Shown: positions 44,802 to 53,151 of the stretch, piece by piece
How positions within the stretch are numbered: position 1 is the first letter of the stretch
Layout: every line of letters begins with the position of its first letter
Position numbers and translations under genes: made by a program
Notes under the pieces: model-generated
What the model was told of the DNA's origin: nothing
Seen by the model: only the letters and a program-made list of their open reading frames with translations
Database searches by the model: none
NCBI RefSeq assembly: GCF_007992115.1
Contig: NZ_BJZQ01000001.1
Location: forward strand, 529,888 to 593,887
Direction: 5' to 3'
Length of the DNA: 64,000 nucleotides
Origin: Aeromicrobium flavum
GTDB taxonomy: Bacteria > Actinomycetota > Actinomycetes > Propionibacteriales > Nocardioidaceae

Positions 44802-45866
44802 TCACGGGACGATGTGCCGGGCAATCAGTCGAGCGTCCGTGCCCACCCCTCCGAGAAGAGCTGAGCCCCTGTTGCGAAGCCACGCATCTCCGAGGACGTA
44901 CAACCCCCTGATCGGAGTTCGTCCGTCCTGCTGATCAAGAGTGCCGTCCGCGCCGACGACCGCTTCGGGCAACCACCCGAACCCGTTGCGATAGCCAGTA
45001 GCCCAGATCACCGACTCGAATCTGCGCTCGACGCCGTCGGCGAACGAGATCCTGTCGCGGTTCCCATCCACCGCACGAGGCAGAAGGTGGACGCCTCTCG
45101 AGGCCAGGTCGACCAGACCTGGGCCCACCACCAACTCGCGCCGTGAGATGCGGCGTCCAATGCGACCGTTGGACGGCACCGAGAGCCCTCCCGTCAGTTG
45201 CAGCCACCTGAAGAGGTCGACTCCGAGCAGTCGCTGCGGAAGGCGCGGTTGTGGAGAGCCTTGGGCGATCGACACACAACGATGAGCCGAGAGCTCCCTA
45301 GCGATCTGAATCCCGGTATTTCCGGAGCCGGCGACGAGGACCGGACCGTCGGAGAGTTGGTCAGGGTTCCGGTAGGCGTCGCTGTGGAGGTTGGCTCCGT
45401 CGACGGCTATGTCGTTAGCGAAGCCGGGGTACTGGGGGATCGCGAAAGGCCCGGTCGCCGCCACGACCGCGCGAGCGCGCAACGATCCCGTCGACGTTTG
45501 AAGGACCAGGGAGTCGTCCCGCTGTGGGTGGACGGAAACGGCGCGCGTACCCCACTTTGGCTCCACGCCAAGGCTCGCGCGGTAGAGATCGAGATACTCG
45601 GCGACCTCCTTCGATGACGGGTAGCGCCCTTGAGCCCCTGGCATCCCAAGCCCAGGAAGGTGAGAGTGCCAAGCCGGCGTGAACAGGGTGAGTGAATCCC
45701 AGCGGCGACGCCAGGAAAGCGTCTGGGCGGATCCTGCGTCCAGGAGGACGAAGTCCTCGGCTGGCCGTAGGCCCCGCTCGAGCAACGCATGCGACATCGC
45801 GAGTCCGGCCTGCCCAGCCCCCACGATGGCGACGGGAAGCGACTCCGGCGGGGACGTTGGTGACAC
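44802..45866 (-). CDS. CzcO/ArsO-like flavin-dependent monooxygenase
   Basis: 354 aa. FAD-binding GAGQAGLAM at the N terminus, NADPH-binding GSGNTGIQIA in the middle, and ATGYRNGFGWLP near the C terminus, as in single-component flavin monooxygenases that accompany CDF exporters and arsenic genes. The substrate is unknown. Operator D lies 37 bp upstream, the only gene in the Cd/Zn segment with the BlaI-type site, so it probably belongs to the copper-linked regulon. Confidence 0.82.
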   Translation of the reverse strand: MSPTSPPESLPVAIVGAGQAGLAMSHALLERGLRPAEDFVLLDAGSAQTLSWRRRWDSLTLFTPAWHSHLPGLGMPGAQGRYPSSKEVAEYLDLYRASLGVEPKWGTRAVSVHPQRDDSLVLQTSTGSLRARAVVAATGPFAIPQYPGFANDIAVDGANLHSDAYRNPDQLSDGPVLVAGSGNTGIQIARELSAHRCVSIAQGSPQPRLPQRLLGVDLFRWLQLTGGLSVPSNGRIGRRISRRELVVGPGLVDLASRGVHLLPRAVDGNRDRISFADGVERRFESVIWATGYRNGFGWLPEAVVGADGTLDQQDGRTPIRGLYVLGDAWLRNRGSALLGGVGTDARLIARHIVP

Positions 45867-45902
45867 TACGACTCCTTCTGAACTGGCGACACGGGGACGC
45901 CG

Positions 45903-45921
45903 CTACTATTCAAGATAGTAG
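45903..45921. promoter_or_regulatory. BlaI-type operator D (flavoprotein monooxygenase)
   Basis: CTACTA-TTCAAGA-TAGTAG, perfect arms, 37 bp upstream of the monooxygenase start. Confidence 0.8.
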
Positions 45922-45990
45922 GCGTCACGGTGGGCGCCGAACTGACACTACAAGATTGAATGAATTCAGGACTAGATGTACTATCAGCTC

Positions 45991-46332
45991 ATGAACGTTG
46001 CAGCCTCGACCGCTCTGGATGCGCTTGCCCGATTCGGTCACGCCCTGTCCGATCCGACGCGCGCCAAGATCCTCATGTCTCTGCGTGACTCACCCGCGTT
46101 CCCAGCCGACCTGGCCGACGCGTTGGACGTGAGTCGACAGTCGATCTCGAACCACTTGGCGTGCTTGCGTGGCTGTGGGCTGGTGGTCGCGGTACCCCAG
46201 GGGCGCCGCACCCGGTACGAATTGGCCGATCAGCGGCTGGGTCACGCCCTGGGCGACCTGAACGAGCTGGTCCTGGCAGTCGATCCCGGCCACGGTGTCA
46301 GCGGCGATGCCGGCGTGGAGGGTGATCGGTGA
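45991..46332 (+). CDS. CmtR-like ArsR-family metal repressor
   Basis: 113 aa from ATG 45991 (or 118 aa from 45976). Winged helix with SRQSISNHLACLRGCGLVV, which keeps the two recognition-helix cysteines of CmtR. No C-terminal Cys is present; ALDPGH-type Asp/His residues (AVDPGHG) could supply other ligands. It overlaps czcD, so it should regulate this exporter, likely in response to Zn, Cd or Pb. Confidence 0.85.
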   Translation: MNVAASTALDALARFGHALSDPTRAKILMSLRDSPAFPADLADALDVSRQSISNHLACLRGCGLVVAVPQGRRTRYELADQRLGHALGDLNELVLAVDPGHGVSGDAGVEGDR

Positions 46333-47240
46333 TGGGCGCGGGTCACGGCCACGGTGCTGCAGGTCACGCCGGGGGTCGCCACCGGTGGCGCTTGGCGGTC
46401 ACCTTCGTGCTGGTGTTCGCGTTCTTCCTCGTCGAGTTGGTCTTCGGTCTCATGTCGAACTCGTTGGCCCTGATCTCCGATGCCGGGCACATGTCCGCCG
46501 ACGTGGTGGCCTTGGGGGCCGCGCTCGTCGCGACGCGGATCGCGACGCGGCTGGACACCACGGGCCGCAAGACCTACGGCTCGTACCGGGCCGAGGTCTT
46601 CGCCTCAGGCTTCACCGTGCTGATCATGCTCGGCGTGGCGGCGTATGTCGTCATCGAGGCGATCAGTCGAATTGGCGACGCTCCTGAGGTTGCCACCGGG
46701 ACGATGCTCGTGGTGGGAGCACTCGGTTTGGTCGTCAACATCGTCTCGATGCTGCTCCTGCGCGAGGGATCGCGCGAGTCCCTGAACGTCAAGGGTGCGT
46801 ACTACGAGGTGGTTGCCGACGCTGCGGGAAGCGTGGGTGTGATCGCCGCGGGCATCCTGGTGGCCGTCAGTGGACAGCCCATCTGGGACACGCTCGTCGC
46901 CGTGGCGATCGGCATCTTCGTTGCCGTACGAGCGGTGGTGCTCGGCCGCCAGGTGCTGGCCGTCCTCGGCCAACAGGTCCCCGAAGGCATCGTCGTGGAC
47001 GAGGTGGTCGAGACGCTCGAAGCACTCCCGGGCGTTGCGGGCGTGCATGACCTTCACCTCTGGACCCTCACGTCCGGCATGAACGTCGCGACCGCGCATC
47101 TCGTGGTGGAGAAGGGCTCTGACGGGCAGCTGGTCCTGACCAAGGCCCAGGGAGTTCTGGCCACCACGTATGGGATCGAGCACGCCACCCTGCAGACGGA
47201 ATTGGCCCCCACTCAACAGTGCGAGGAAGTGAGCTGGTGA
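46332..47240 (+). CDS. czcD: Cation diffusion facilitator (CzcD/ZitB type)
   Basis: 302 aa, six helices. His-rich N terminus (GHGHGAAGHAGGRHR), metal site H-x-x-x-D in SDAGHMSADV of helix 2, and YEVVADAAGSVGV in helix 5, where the usual His of HxxxD is Glu. The C-terminal cytoplasmic domain contains GVHDLHLWTLTSG. Exports Zn(II), Cd(II) or Co(II) in exchange for protons. Overlaps the repressor gene upstream and a small membrane protein downstream. Confidence 0.92.
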   Translation: MGAGHGHGAAGHAGGRHRWRLAVTFVLVFAFFLVELVFGLMSNSLALISDAGHMSADVVALGAALVATRIATRLDTTGRKTYGSYRAEVFASGFTVLIMLGVAAYVVIEAISRIGDAPEVATGTMLVVGALGLVVNIVSMLLLREGSRESLNVKGAYYEVVADAAGSVGVIAAGILVAVSGQPIWDTLVAVAIGIFVAVRAVVLGRQVLAVLGQQVPEGIVVDEVVETLEALPGVAGVHDLHLWTLTSGMNVATAHLVVEKGSDGQLVLTKAQGVLATTYGIEHATLQTELAPTQQCEEVSW

Positions 47241-47515
47241 GGATCCCACTCGAGGTCATGATGGAGCAGGGGATCAATGCGGACGGGAGCGAACCCATCG
47301 GCTGGCTGGCCGGTATCTACACCCTGGGGCTGTTCATACTGGTGGGTTTGCTCCTCTGGTCGTTCGTGAGGATGATGCGGCGAGCCCAACAGCCGTGGCT
47401 CGGCGACAGCGCGACAGACCGTGAACAGAGCAGCGGGGCCGATCAGAGCTTTCCGGATGTTCCGCCAACGGGGCTGGCCAATAGTGTGACTTCGAGCCCC
47501 TCGGCCGCCGACTAG
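47237..47515 (+). CDS. Small single-helix membrane protein
   Basis: 92 aa, GTG start coupled to czcD (GTGA) with an AGGAAG ribosome site. One hydrophobic segment (IYTLGLFILVGLLLWSFVRM) followed by a polar Ser/Asp tail. Unknown function; by position an accessory of the CDF exporter. Confidence 0.6.
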   Translation: MRIPLEVMMEQGINADGSEPIGWLAGIYTLGLFILVGLLLWSFVRMMRRAQQPWLGDSATDREQSSGADQSFPDVPPTGLANSVTSSPSAAD

Positions 47516-47881
47516 GGCTGAGCCCCGCCGCCCGACAGCCGTGCCGTCGCGGTTCGCAGCGACTGTCCGTCGGCCCGTTCGCGGAGGCCACACTACGTCC
47601 AGTGTGGGTCGTCGGTGAGCTTACTTCGTCACGCCGACTTGTCGATCGACTCCACGCAGTTCTGCTGCGGCGTCAGGCGCCGCGATCGGTGACCGAGTCG
47701 CTGCACATCGACAGCACTACAGAATGGAGAGTCGAAGCCCAGTGGCGCTCGGTCCGTGGGCTGGCACCATCGAGGCGCTCGCGAGGACGGCATCGCGAGG
47801 CTGAAGTAGATCCACACGGCAACCTGCGTCCGGTCGGATGACACCGACGACGTGAGAAACGGGTGAGTGGTGTGGAGAACG
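47516..47881. other. Intergenic region with weak hairpin
   Basis: 366 bp between converging transcription units. A short palindrome CCACACT-N6-AGTGTGG at 47588-47607 may be a terminator. No gene is supported. Confidence 0.4.
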
Positions 47882-48556
47882 TCAGTCGCTGGTCGCCCCC
47901 CGGCGGCGTTGGTCTCGCTTGATCACCCAGAGCAAGATCGACAGCGGGAGCAGGCACGCCAGGCCGACCCCCACTCCGATCAGAATGGCAGTGCTTCGAA
48001 AGTCGTCGCCATGCGAGTTCGCGGCAGCCGTCGACGGTTCTGCCTTCGGGGACTTGCTCCCATGAGAGCTGGTGTCTGCCGAGCTTGTGGCCGGCGGGAG
48101 TGGCGCCGTGAACCGGATGGTGCCATCAACGGGGTGGCCGTCGGCCGAGATCACCCGGTAGGCCACATCCCACGCGACGTCACCGGAACCGCGCGGGGAC
48201 GGCGGTAATTCTACGTCCGAGAGATCCACCGAGACGGTTGACCCGCTAGTCTCCGGATCCACGACCAACACCCGCCGGGGCGATGTGCCAATGGTGATGC
48301 TGACCTCGGACAACTCGCTGGACATCGGGTCGGTGAACCGCAACTGAATGCGTTCGGGAGTCGTTTGCACGGCGGAGTCATTCGCCGGATCGGACGAGAT
48401 GAGGCCCGTGTGCGCCTGCGCTGGCACAGCAGGAGCGAACATGAGGAGCGTGACGAAGACTGCGGTCACCGTGCGGACCGGCCACGTACCCCGCGGATGG
48501 CCGAGGGGAGTCTTGGGGGATCGGCAGGAGTGTGGGGCGCGGTCTTGGTTGGTCAC
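47882..48556 (-). CDS. CopC-domain copper-binding protein with C-terminal anchor, copy 1
   Basis: 224 aa, GTG start with an AAGGAAG site. Signal peptide ending AQA, then the CopC beta-barrel beginning with the copper-ligand His in HTGLISSDPA and containing the second conserved DGHPVDG. A His-containing linker and one C-terminal helix (AILIGVGVGLACLLPLSILL) tether it to the membrane. The CopD membrane part is absent. Operator E is 84 bp upstream. Confidence 0.88.
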   Translation of the reverse strand: MTNQDRAPHSCRSPKTPLGHPRGTWPVRTVTAVFVTLLMFAPAVPAQAHTGLISSDPANDSAVQTTPERIQLRFTDPMSSELSEVSITIGTSPRRVLVVDPETSGSTVSVDLSDVELPPSPRGSGDVAWDVAYRVISADGHPVDGTIRFTAPLPPATSSADTSSHGSKSPKAEPSTAAANSHGDDFRSTAILIGVGVGLACLLPLSILLWVIKRDQRRRGATSD

Positions 48557-48640
48557 GGTTCTTCCTTGAGTTCAGGAGGCTACGCACAACTGTCGCTGTC
48601 GTGGCCACCTGGGCATCGACGTCGCTGGCGTGGAGATGAT

Positions 48641-48659
48641 CTACTAAGTATGATAGTTC
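48641..48659. promoter_or_regulatory. BlaI-type operator E (copC1)
   Basis: CTACTA-AGTATGA-TAGTTC, four of six bases retained in symmetry on the second arm. 84 bp upstream of copC1. Confidence 0.7.
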
Positions 48660-48800
48660 GTCGGCGGGGGCGCGCCGCCACTCGGGGAGGTTGCACTCCT
48701 CAGGGTCCGACAGCAGGGGACCGATTGGTGCCTCGTGATCAGGCGCCTCCGGCTCGGCAACGACGACTGTGGTGGATACGCGGGAGAGGGTGCACGTCAA

Positions 48801-48819
48801 CTACTACTGTTCATAGTAG
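48801..48819. promoter_or_regulatory. BlaI-type operator F (orphan)
   Basis: CTACTA-CTGTTCA-TAGTAG, perfect arms. It is 141 bp from site E and 237 bp from site G with no supported gene beside it; it may add cooperative binding or be left from a lost gene. Confidence 0.75.
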
Positions 48820-48830
48820 TCTCGTTCTCA

Positions 48831-48876
48831 GGAGTGGGCGTTCAACTTCCCCCCCCCCGTCGTGGGCGCCCACTCC
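48831..48876. repeat. 10-bp inverted repeat enclosing a C10 tract
   Basis: GGAGTGGGCG (48831-48840) and CGCCCACTCC (48867-48876) pair around a 26-nt loop that holds ten C in a row (48849-48858). It sits between operators F and G. Confidence 0.6.
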
Positions 48877-49056
48877 GTCGCGTCTGGCGTGGGTCAATGG
48901 ACCTCGGACCCGGGAGCGCGTGGGGTCGTCCTTCGCGCGACCGGGGGCCGGTTCATGACGCCGAGACGCGAAGTCATAGTCAGCGCTCGCCGCACTACGC
49001 AGCGTCGGGTGACCAGACGTGCACCGGGGCTGGCGCCGCTGAGAGGGATGAAACAT

Positions 49057-49075
49057 CTACTAAGCGACGTAGTAG
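49057..49075. promoter_or_regulatory. BlaI-type operator G (resB2)
   Basis: CTACTA-AGCGACG-TAGTAG, perfect arms, 33 bp before the resB2 GTG. An 11-codon frame (MDAMVTRRLGT) starts 2 bp after it and ends across the resB2 start. Confidence 0.85.
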
Positions 49076-49108
49076 TATGGATGCCATGGTCACTCGGAGG
49101 CTGGGCAC

Positions 49109-50647
49109 GTGACGGACGAGGCACTGGAGCCGTCCCGGACAACGTACGGCGCGGGGTGGGCTCGGTGGGCCTGGCGCACGCTGACGTCGATGCGGACCGC
49201 GGTCATTCTGCTCACGCTGCTCGCGGGCGCAGCGGTCCCTGGCTCACTCCTGCCTCAGCGGAACGTGGCGACGAACCCCGGTGCGGTGCCGAGCTTCTAT
49301 GCCGATCATCCGGGAATTTCGCCGTGGCTCGACCGTCTCTCTCTGTTCGACGTGTACGCATCGCCGTGGTTCGCGGCGATCTACATTCTCCTGCTGGTGT
49401 CCATGATCGGCTGTGTGCTGCCTCGATGCGTACGCCTGTGGGGCGAGTGCCGAGCCGAGCCAGCGCGGACCCCCACTCGGCTGTCGAGGATGGAGCATCA
49501 CCGCGAACTGCGGCTGGAGTCCGATGCTGAGGAAGTGCTCACCCGCACGGCGACTGTCCTCCGGCGACGTGGCTATCGCGTAGTACGCGAAGGCTCGGAG
49601 GTTCGGGCGGAGAAGGGTTATCTGCGGGAGGCGGGAAACCTCATGTTCCATCTCTCGCTTCTCGTGCTCCTCGTAGGCGTGGCCGGCGGCAAACTGTTCG
49701 GCTTCGAAGGTCGTGCAGCTTTGGTCGACGGTGCGACCTTTACCAATCTTCGGTCGTCGTACGACGAGTACTCTCCAGCCGCACTCACGCGAGCGGACGC
49801 GTTCACGCCGTTCTCCGTCACGTTGGACAAACTGGAGGCAGAGTTCGAGTTGGCCGGTCCCCGCGCGGGCGAACCACGCGAGTTCGACGCGGAGGTGACC
49901 TACACGCTGGGCGACGGAACCACGGGGTCGACCAGCATCAAGCCGAACCACCCGATGGACGTTGATGGCACCAAGCTCTTCCTCACCGGGCACGGGTACG
50001 CCCCGGCGGTCACGGTTCGCGACGGCACGGGGGAGACCGTCTTCTCAGGTCCTGTGATCTTCTTGCCGCTTGAGAACAACTTCACGAGTGATGGGGTCGT
50101 CAAGGTGCCGAATGCCGAACCCACGCAGCTGGGGTTCGAGGGCCTGTTCCTCCCGACCGCGCCGACTGGGGATGGAGACCGATCACAGTTCCCCGGATTG
50201 ATCGCCCCACGCTTGGATCTCACGGCGTACACCGGCGACCTGGGCATGAACGAAGGTGTTCCGCAGTCTGTCTACAAGCTCGAGCGCAGCGGCCTGGAAG
50301 AGGTCGCGGTGGGGAGCTTGCGCGTCGGCGAAACGATGGCTCTTCCCGAAGGCGCCGGCAGCATCACGTTCGATGGCGTCTCGCGGTTTGCGAACTTCCA
50401 AATCGCGTATGACCCCGGCAAGGAGATCTCCTTGGTGGCGGCCATCGCGCTTCTGATCGGTTTGACGGCGTCATTGGTCATTCGCCGGCGACGGCTATGG
50501 CTCCGCGTCACGAAATCAGATCACGGACTCACGGCCGAACTTGCGGGTTTGTCCGTCACTCGACGAGAACTCCCGACGAGCGATCTGGACCATCTCGAAC
50601 GGGAACTACTTGGACTCAATGAATCGCCAGAACGGAGCATGTCATGA
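49109..50647 (+). CDS. resB: System II cytochrome c biogenesis protein ResB, copy 2
   Basis: 512 aa, GTG start with a GGAGG ribosome site. Same layout as copy 1: MRTAVILLTLLAGAA helix, SMIGCVLPRC, a large outer domain ending in the block SITFDGVSRFANFQIAYDPG shared almost unchanged with copy 1, and a final helix. The two copies look about three-quarters identical by eye, while the intergenic DNA is not alike, so the duplication is old. Coupled to ccsB2 by a 4-bp overlap. Confidence 0.9.
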   Translation: MTDEALEPSRTTYGAGWARWAWRTLTSMRTAVILLTLLAGAAVPGSLLPQRNVATNPGAVPSFYADHPGISPWLDRLSLFDVYASPWFAAIYILLLVSMIGCVLPRCVRLWGECRAEPARTPTRLSRMEHHRELRLESDAEEVLTRTATVLRRRGYRVVREGSEVRAEKGYLREAGNLMFHLSLLVLLVGVAGGKLFGFEGRAALVDGATFTNLRSSYDEYSPAALTRADAFTPFSVTLDKLEAEFELAGPRAGEPREFDAEVTYTLGDGTTGSTSIKPNHPMDVDGTKLFLTGHGYAPAVTVRDGTGETVFSGPVIFLPLENNFTSDGVVKVPNAEPTQLGFEGLFLPTAPTGDGDRSQFPGLIAPRLDLTAYTGDLGMNEGVPQSVYKLERSGLEEVAVGSLRVGETMALPEGAGSITFDGVSRFANFQIAYDPGKEISLVAAIALLIGLTASLVIRRRRLWLRVTKSDHGLTAELAGLSVTRRELPTSDLDHLERELLGLNESPERSMS

Positions 50648-51564
50648 CCTGGGCTCGTCTCTCCGACGATCTTGTGATCGCCGCAGTCATCATTTTCGCC
50701 ATCGCTTTCTGCCTCTACGCCGTGAGCCTGGCGCTTCACAGCGCCGGGAAGCGGGGGAAGTCGGTGACATCGTCCGCCACCCGAGTCGGCTCGCCGTCCT
50801 CGGGTGGATCAGGGACGGGTGTGAACGATCTGCCAGCCGAGCCTTCGCACGGGTATCGGTTGACCACACGCATCGCCTCCGTGCTGGTCGTCATGGGCTT
50901 TCTGCTGAACGTGATGGCGGTGGTGGCACGCGGGCTTGCTGCCGACCGCGCGCCATGGGGGAACATGTACGAGTTCGCGATCGTGGGAGCCGCAGCGATC
51001 ACTGGCGCCTATCTCGCGGGACTGCGCAGATATCCCATCGAACGACTGGGCATCTGGGTGGTGGGTGTGGTGCTGGTGGCACTCGGCTGTGCTGTCACCA
51101 TCCTGTACACCCCGGTGGACGCATTGATCCCCGTTCTCAAGTCCTACTGGTTGGCCATCCATGTTGGTGCCGCGATCATCGCGGGCGGGGCGTTCACGGT
51201 GGCGGCGGTGATGTCGGTGGTGCAACTGGTCGGCCGAGGCCGAAATGGTGAGCGCGACGCACTGATGGAGAGAGTGTCCTATGGACTGATCGTCTTCGCC
51301 TTCCCGATTTGGACATTCGCCGTCATCGCAGGTGCGGTGTGGGCTGAGGCGGCCTGGGGCCGGTACTGGGGTTGGGACCCGAAGGAGACGTGGGCCTTCA
51401 TCACGTGGGTGTTCTACGCCGCTTACCTTCACGCTCAGTCGACCGCTGGCTGGAGAGGGCGTCGGGCAGCGTGGTTCAGTGTGCTCGGATATCTGGCGTT
51501 CCTGTTCAACTTCGTGGGCGTCAACATGTGGGTGGGCGGACTGCACTCGTATGCAGGTGTGTGA
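50644..51564 (+). CDS. ccsB: Cytochrome c heme lyase subunit CcsB/ResC, copy 2
   Basis: 306 aa. The region from YWLAIHVGAAI to the C terminus, including WGRYWGWDPKETWAFITW and GGLHSYAGV, is nearly the same as in copy 1, whereas the linker after the first helix (residues 30-70) differs. Functional residues for heme handling are intact. Converges with lnt2, 39 bp apart, repeating the gene arrangement of the first block. Confidence 0.92.
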   Translation: MTWARLSDDLVIAAVIIFAIAFCLYAVSLALHSAGKRGKSVTSSATRVGSPSSGGSGTGVNDLPAEPSHGYRLTTRIASVLVVMGFLLNVMAVVARGLAADRAPWGNMYEFAIVGAAAITGAYLAGLRRYPIERLGIWVVGVVLVALGCAVTILYTPVDALIPVLKSYWLAIHVGAAIIAGGAFTVAAVMSVVQLVGRGRNGERDALMERVSYGLIVFAFPIWTFAVIAGAVWAEAAWGRYWGWDPKETWAFITWVFYAAYLHAQSTAGWRGRRAAWFSVLGYLAFLFNFVGVNMWVGGLHSYAGV

Positions 51565-51603
51565 GGAGGTCCCTGGGTAGTTGAGGCGGTGGAAGCCGAG
51601 GTA

Positions 51604-53151
51604 TCAGAGCCGACGTGGACGTCGTCCGTGCGACGCGATGACCCACGCCCAGCCAAGCCCCAAGAGGGTTCCCGCAGTGATCACGAGATCCCGGGGCATC
51701 CGGTAGCGGACGGCAGGTGTGAGCGCATCGTGCAGGTCCACATCGTCGACGAGCACGCTTGCACTGTTGGAGGTGGTCTGGGCTCGGACCTCGCCGTTGG
51801 CGTCGATGATCCCCGAGATCCCATTGGTAGACGCCACCACGACGGCGCGTCCGAGTTCGACTGCTCTCGCACGAGTGATCTGGAACTGCTGCGCTGGCTG
51901 CGAGGTTCCAGTGAACGTCGCATTGCTCGTCTGGACCACGACCAGACGCGCCCCGTCCTGGACCTGCGAGGGCAGCACATCGTCGTAGGCGACATCGAAG
52001 CAAATCGCATCGGCGATCGTCAATCCGTCGACCTCCAGCGGTCCTTCGTCGTTACCAGCCAGCATGTCGCGCGGTATCTCATCGAATCGTGGGAACCAGT
52101 CGCCGATGACCTGTCGCCACGGGATGTACTCACCGAATGGCACGGGGTGGGACTTGGTGTAGAAGTCCGAGGCCGAACCATCAGGAAGCCAAAGGATGCC
52201 GCGATTGAAAGCGGTCTGTTCGTTCGGTCCCTCGGTGATGGCACCGGCAAGCAGCGGCGCCCCAACCGCTCGTGCAGCACGTTGAATCTCGCCACGGGCG
52301 ATGGAGTCGTCGAAGGGATCCACTGCCGTCGCATTCTCCGGCCAGACCACCAAGTCGACCGTTCGGGCCTGCATGGTCAGCGACTCCGCGAGACTCTGCG
52401 TAGCCTTCGTGTGGTCGCGCGTCACCTCCCGGTGGTGTGCGGCGAGATCGGTGCCGTCACCCGGCACACCGCCTTGGACGGCCGCCACGGCCGCGGAACC
52501 GACTACAGGGAGTCGGACGGGGATGCTGATGGCGAGAAATGCTCCGGTGGCCAAGACCACCAGGGAGCCCCATGTGAGCGCAGTCCGTTGGGACACGATC
52601 TGCGCCGTCGCAAAACCCACGCTGGCGACCAGCACACCGGTTCCGGAGATCCCTGCGTACGCGAGTAGCGGCGCCCATGGTGTGTCAATGGCAGTAATGC
52701 CCAGTCGGCCCCACGGCATCCCGCCCAGTGGCCAGTTGCTTCGGAGCGTCTCGACGGTGACCCAGACGAGGCCTCCCCAGAGCGGTGCGCCCGGGATGGC
52801 ACGGACCGAGTGGAGCCCCACGGCACCCGCGGCAAGCATCAGCGCCTGGGCACAGCCGAGCGCGAGCCACGCGGCGAAACCGATGGACGCTCCCAGCCAC
52901 CACATCAGCGGGAGCATGAACGCAACACCGAAGCAGAGGCCCACCGCAGCTGCCCCCCGGGCGGTTTCGCGCTGAATGCTCCACCACAGCAGCCCCATGG
53001 CCAGCGGAGCGGCGACGCCGAAGCCCACCGGCTCGAAGGAGGCTGCTGCGACCAATCCACCTGCGAGAGCTGCAAGACGAGAAGCGCCGACGCGGCCGCG
53101 AAGCGTCCTCAGAGTCATGGCGAACCGTTCAACCACCGCTGGGCCAGACAT
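51604..53151 (-). CDS. lnt: Apolipoprotein N-acyltransferase, copy 2
   Basis: 515 aa from ATG 53151; a later ATG at 53118 is possible. Helical N-terminal half, then the nitrilase domain with Glu in VVWPENATA, Lys in YTKSHPVPFGEY and Cys in AICFDVAYDD. Last gene of the operon dsbA-vkor-ccdA2-tlpA2-DUF3152-lnt2. Its start overlaps the DUF3152 gene. With copy 1 and LspA, the window encodes three lipoprotein-maturation enzymes. Confidence 0.88.
   Translation of the reverse strand: MSGPAVVERFAMTLRTLRGRVGASRLAALAGGLVAAASFEPVGFGVAAPLAMGLLWWSIQRETARGAAAVGLCFGVAFMLPLMWWLGASIGFAAWLALGCAQALMLAAGAVGLHSVRAIPGAPLWGGLVWVTVETLRSNWPLGGMPWGRLGITAIDTPWAPLLAYAGISGTGVLVASVGFATAQIVSQRTALTWGSLVVLATGAFLAISIPVRLPVVGSAAVAAVQGGVPGDGTDLAAHHREVTRDHTKATQSLAESLTMQARTVDLVVWPENATAVDPFDDSIARGEIQRAARAVGAPLLAGAITEGPNEQTAFNRGILWLPDGSASDFYTKSHPVPFGEYIPWRQVIGDWFPRFDEIPRDMLAGNDEGPLEVDGLTIADAICFDVAYDDVLPSQVQDGARLVVVQTSNATFTGTSQPAQQFQITRARAVELGRAVVVASTNGISGIIDANGEVRAQTTSNSASVLVDDVDLHDALTPAVRYRMPRDLVITAGTLLGLGWAWVIASHGRRPRRL

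Larger units (their letters stand above)
48557..49108. other. Long divergent regulatory region copC1 / resB2
   Basis: 552 bp holding operators E, F and G and a palindrome around a C-tract. A minus-strand frame from 48800 (VSTTVVVAEPEAPDHEAP and on) has ordered-looking composition but no start or ribosome site and runs through copC1; it is not called as a gene. Confidence 0.5.

Noticed and set aside
48378..48800. 140-aa minus-strand ORF between operators E and F
   Set aside because: Starts at a TTG without a ribosome site, contains operator E and overlaps copC1 out of frame; no recognisable domain.
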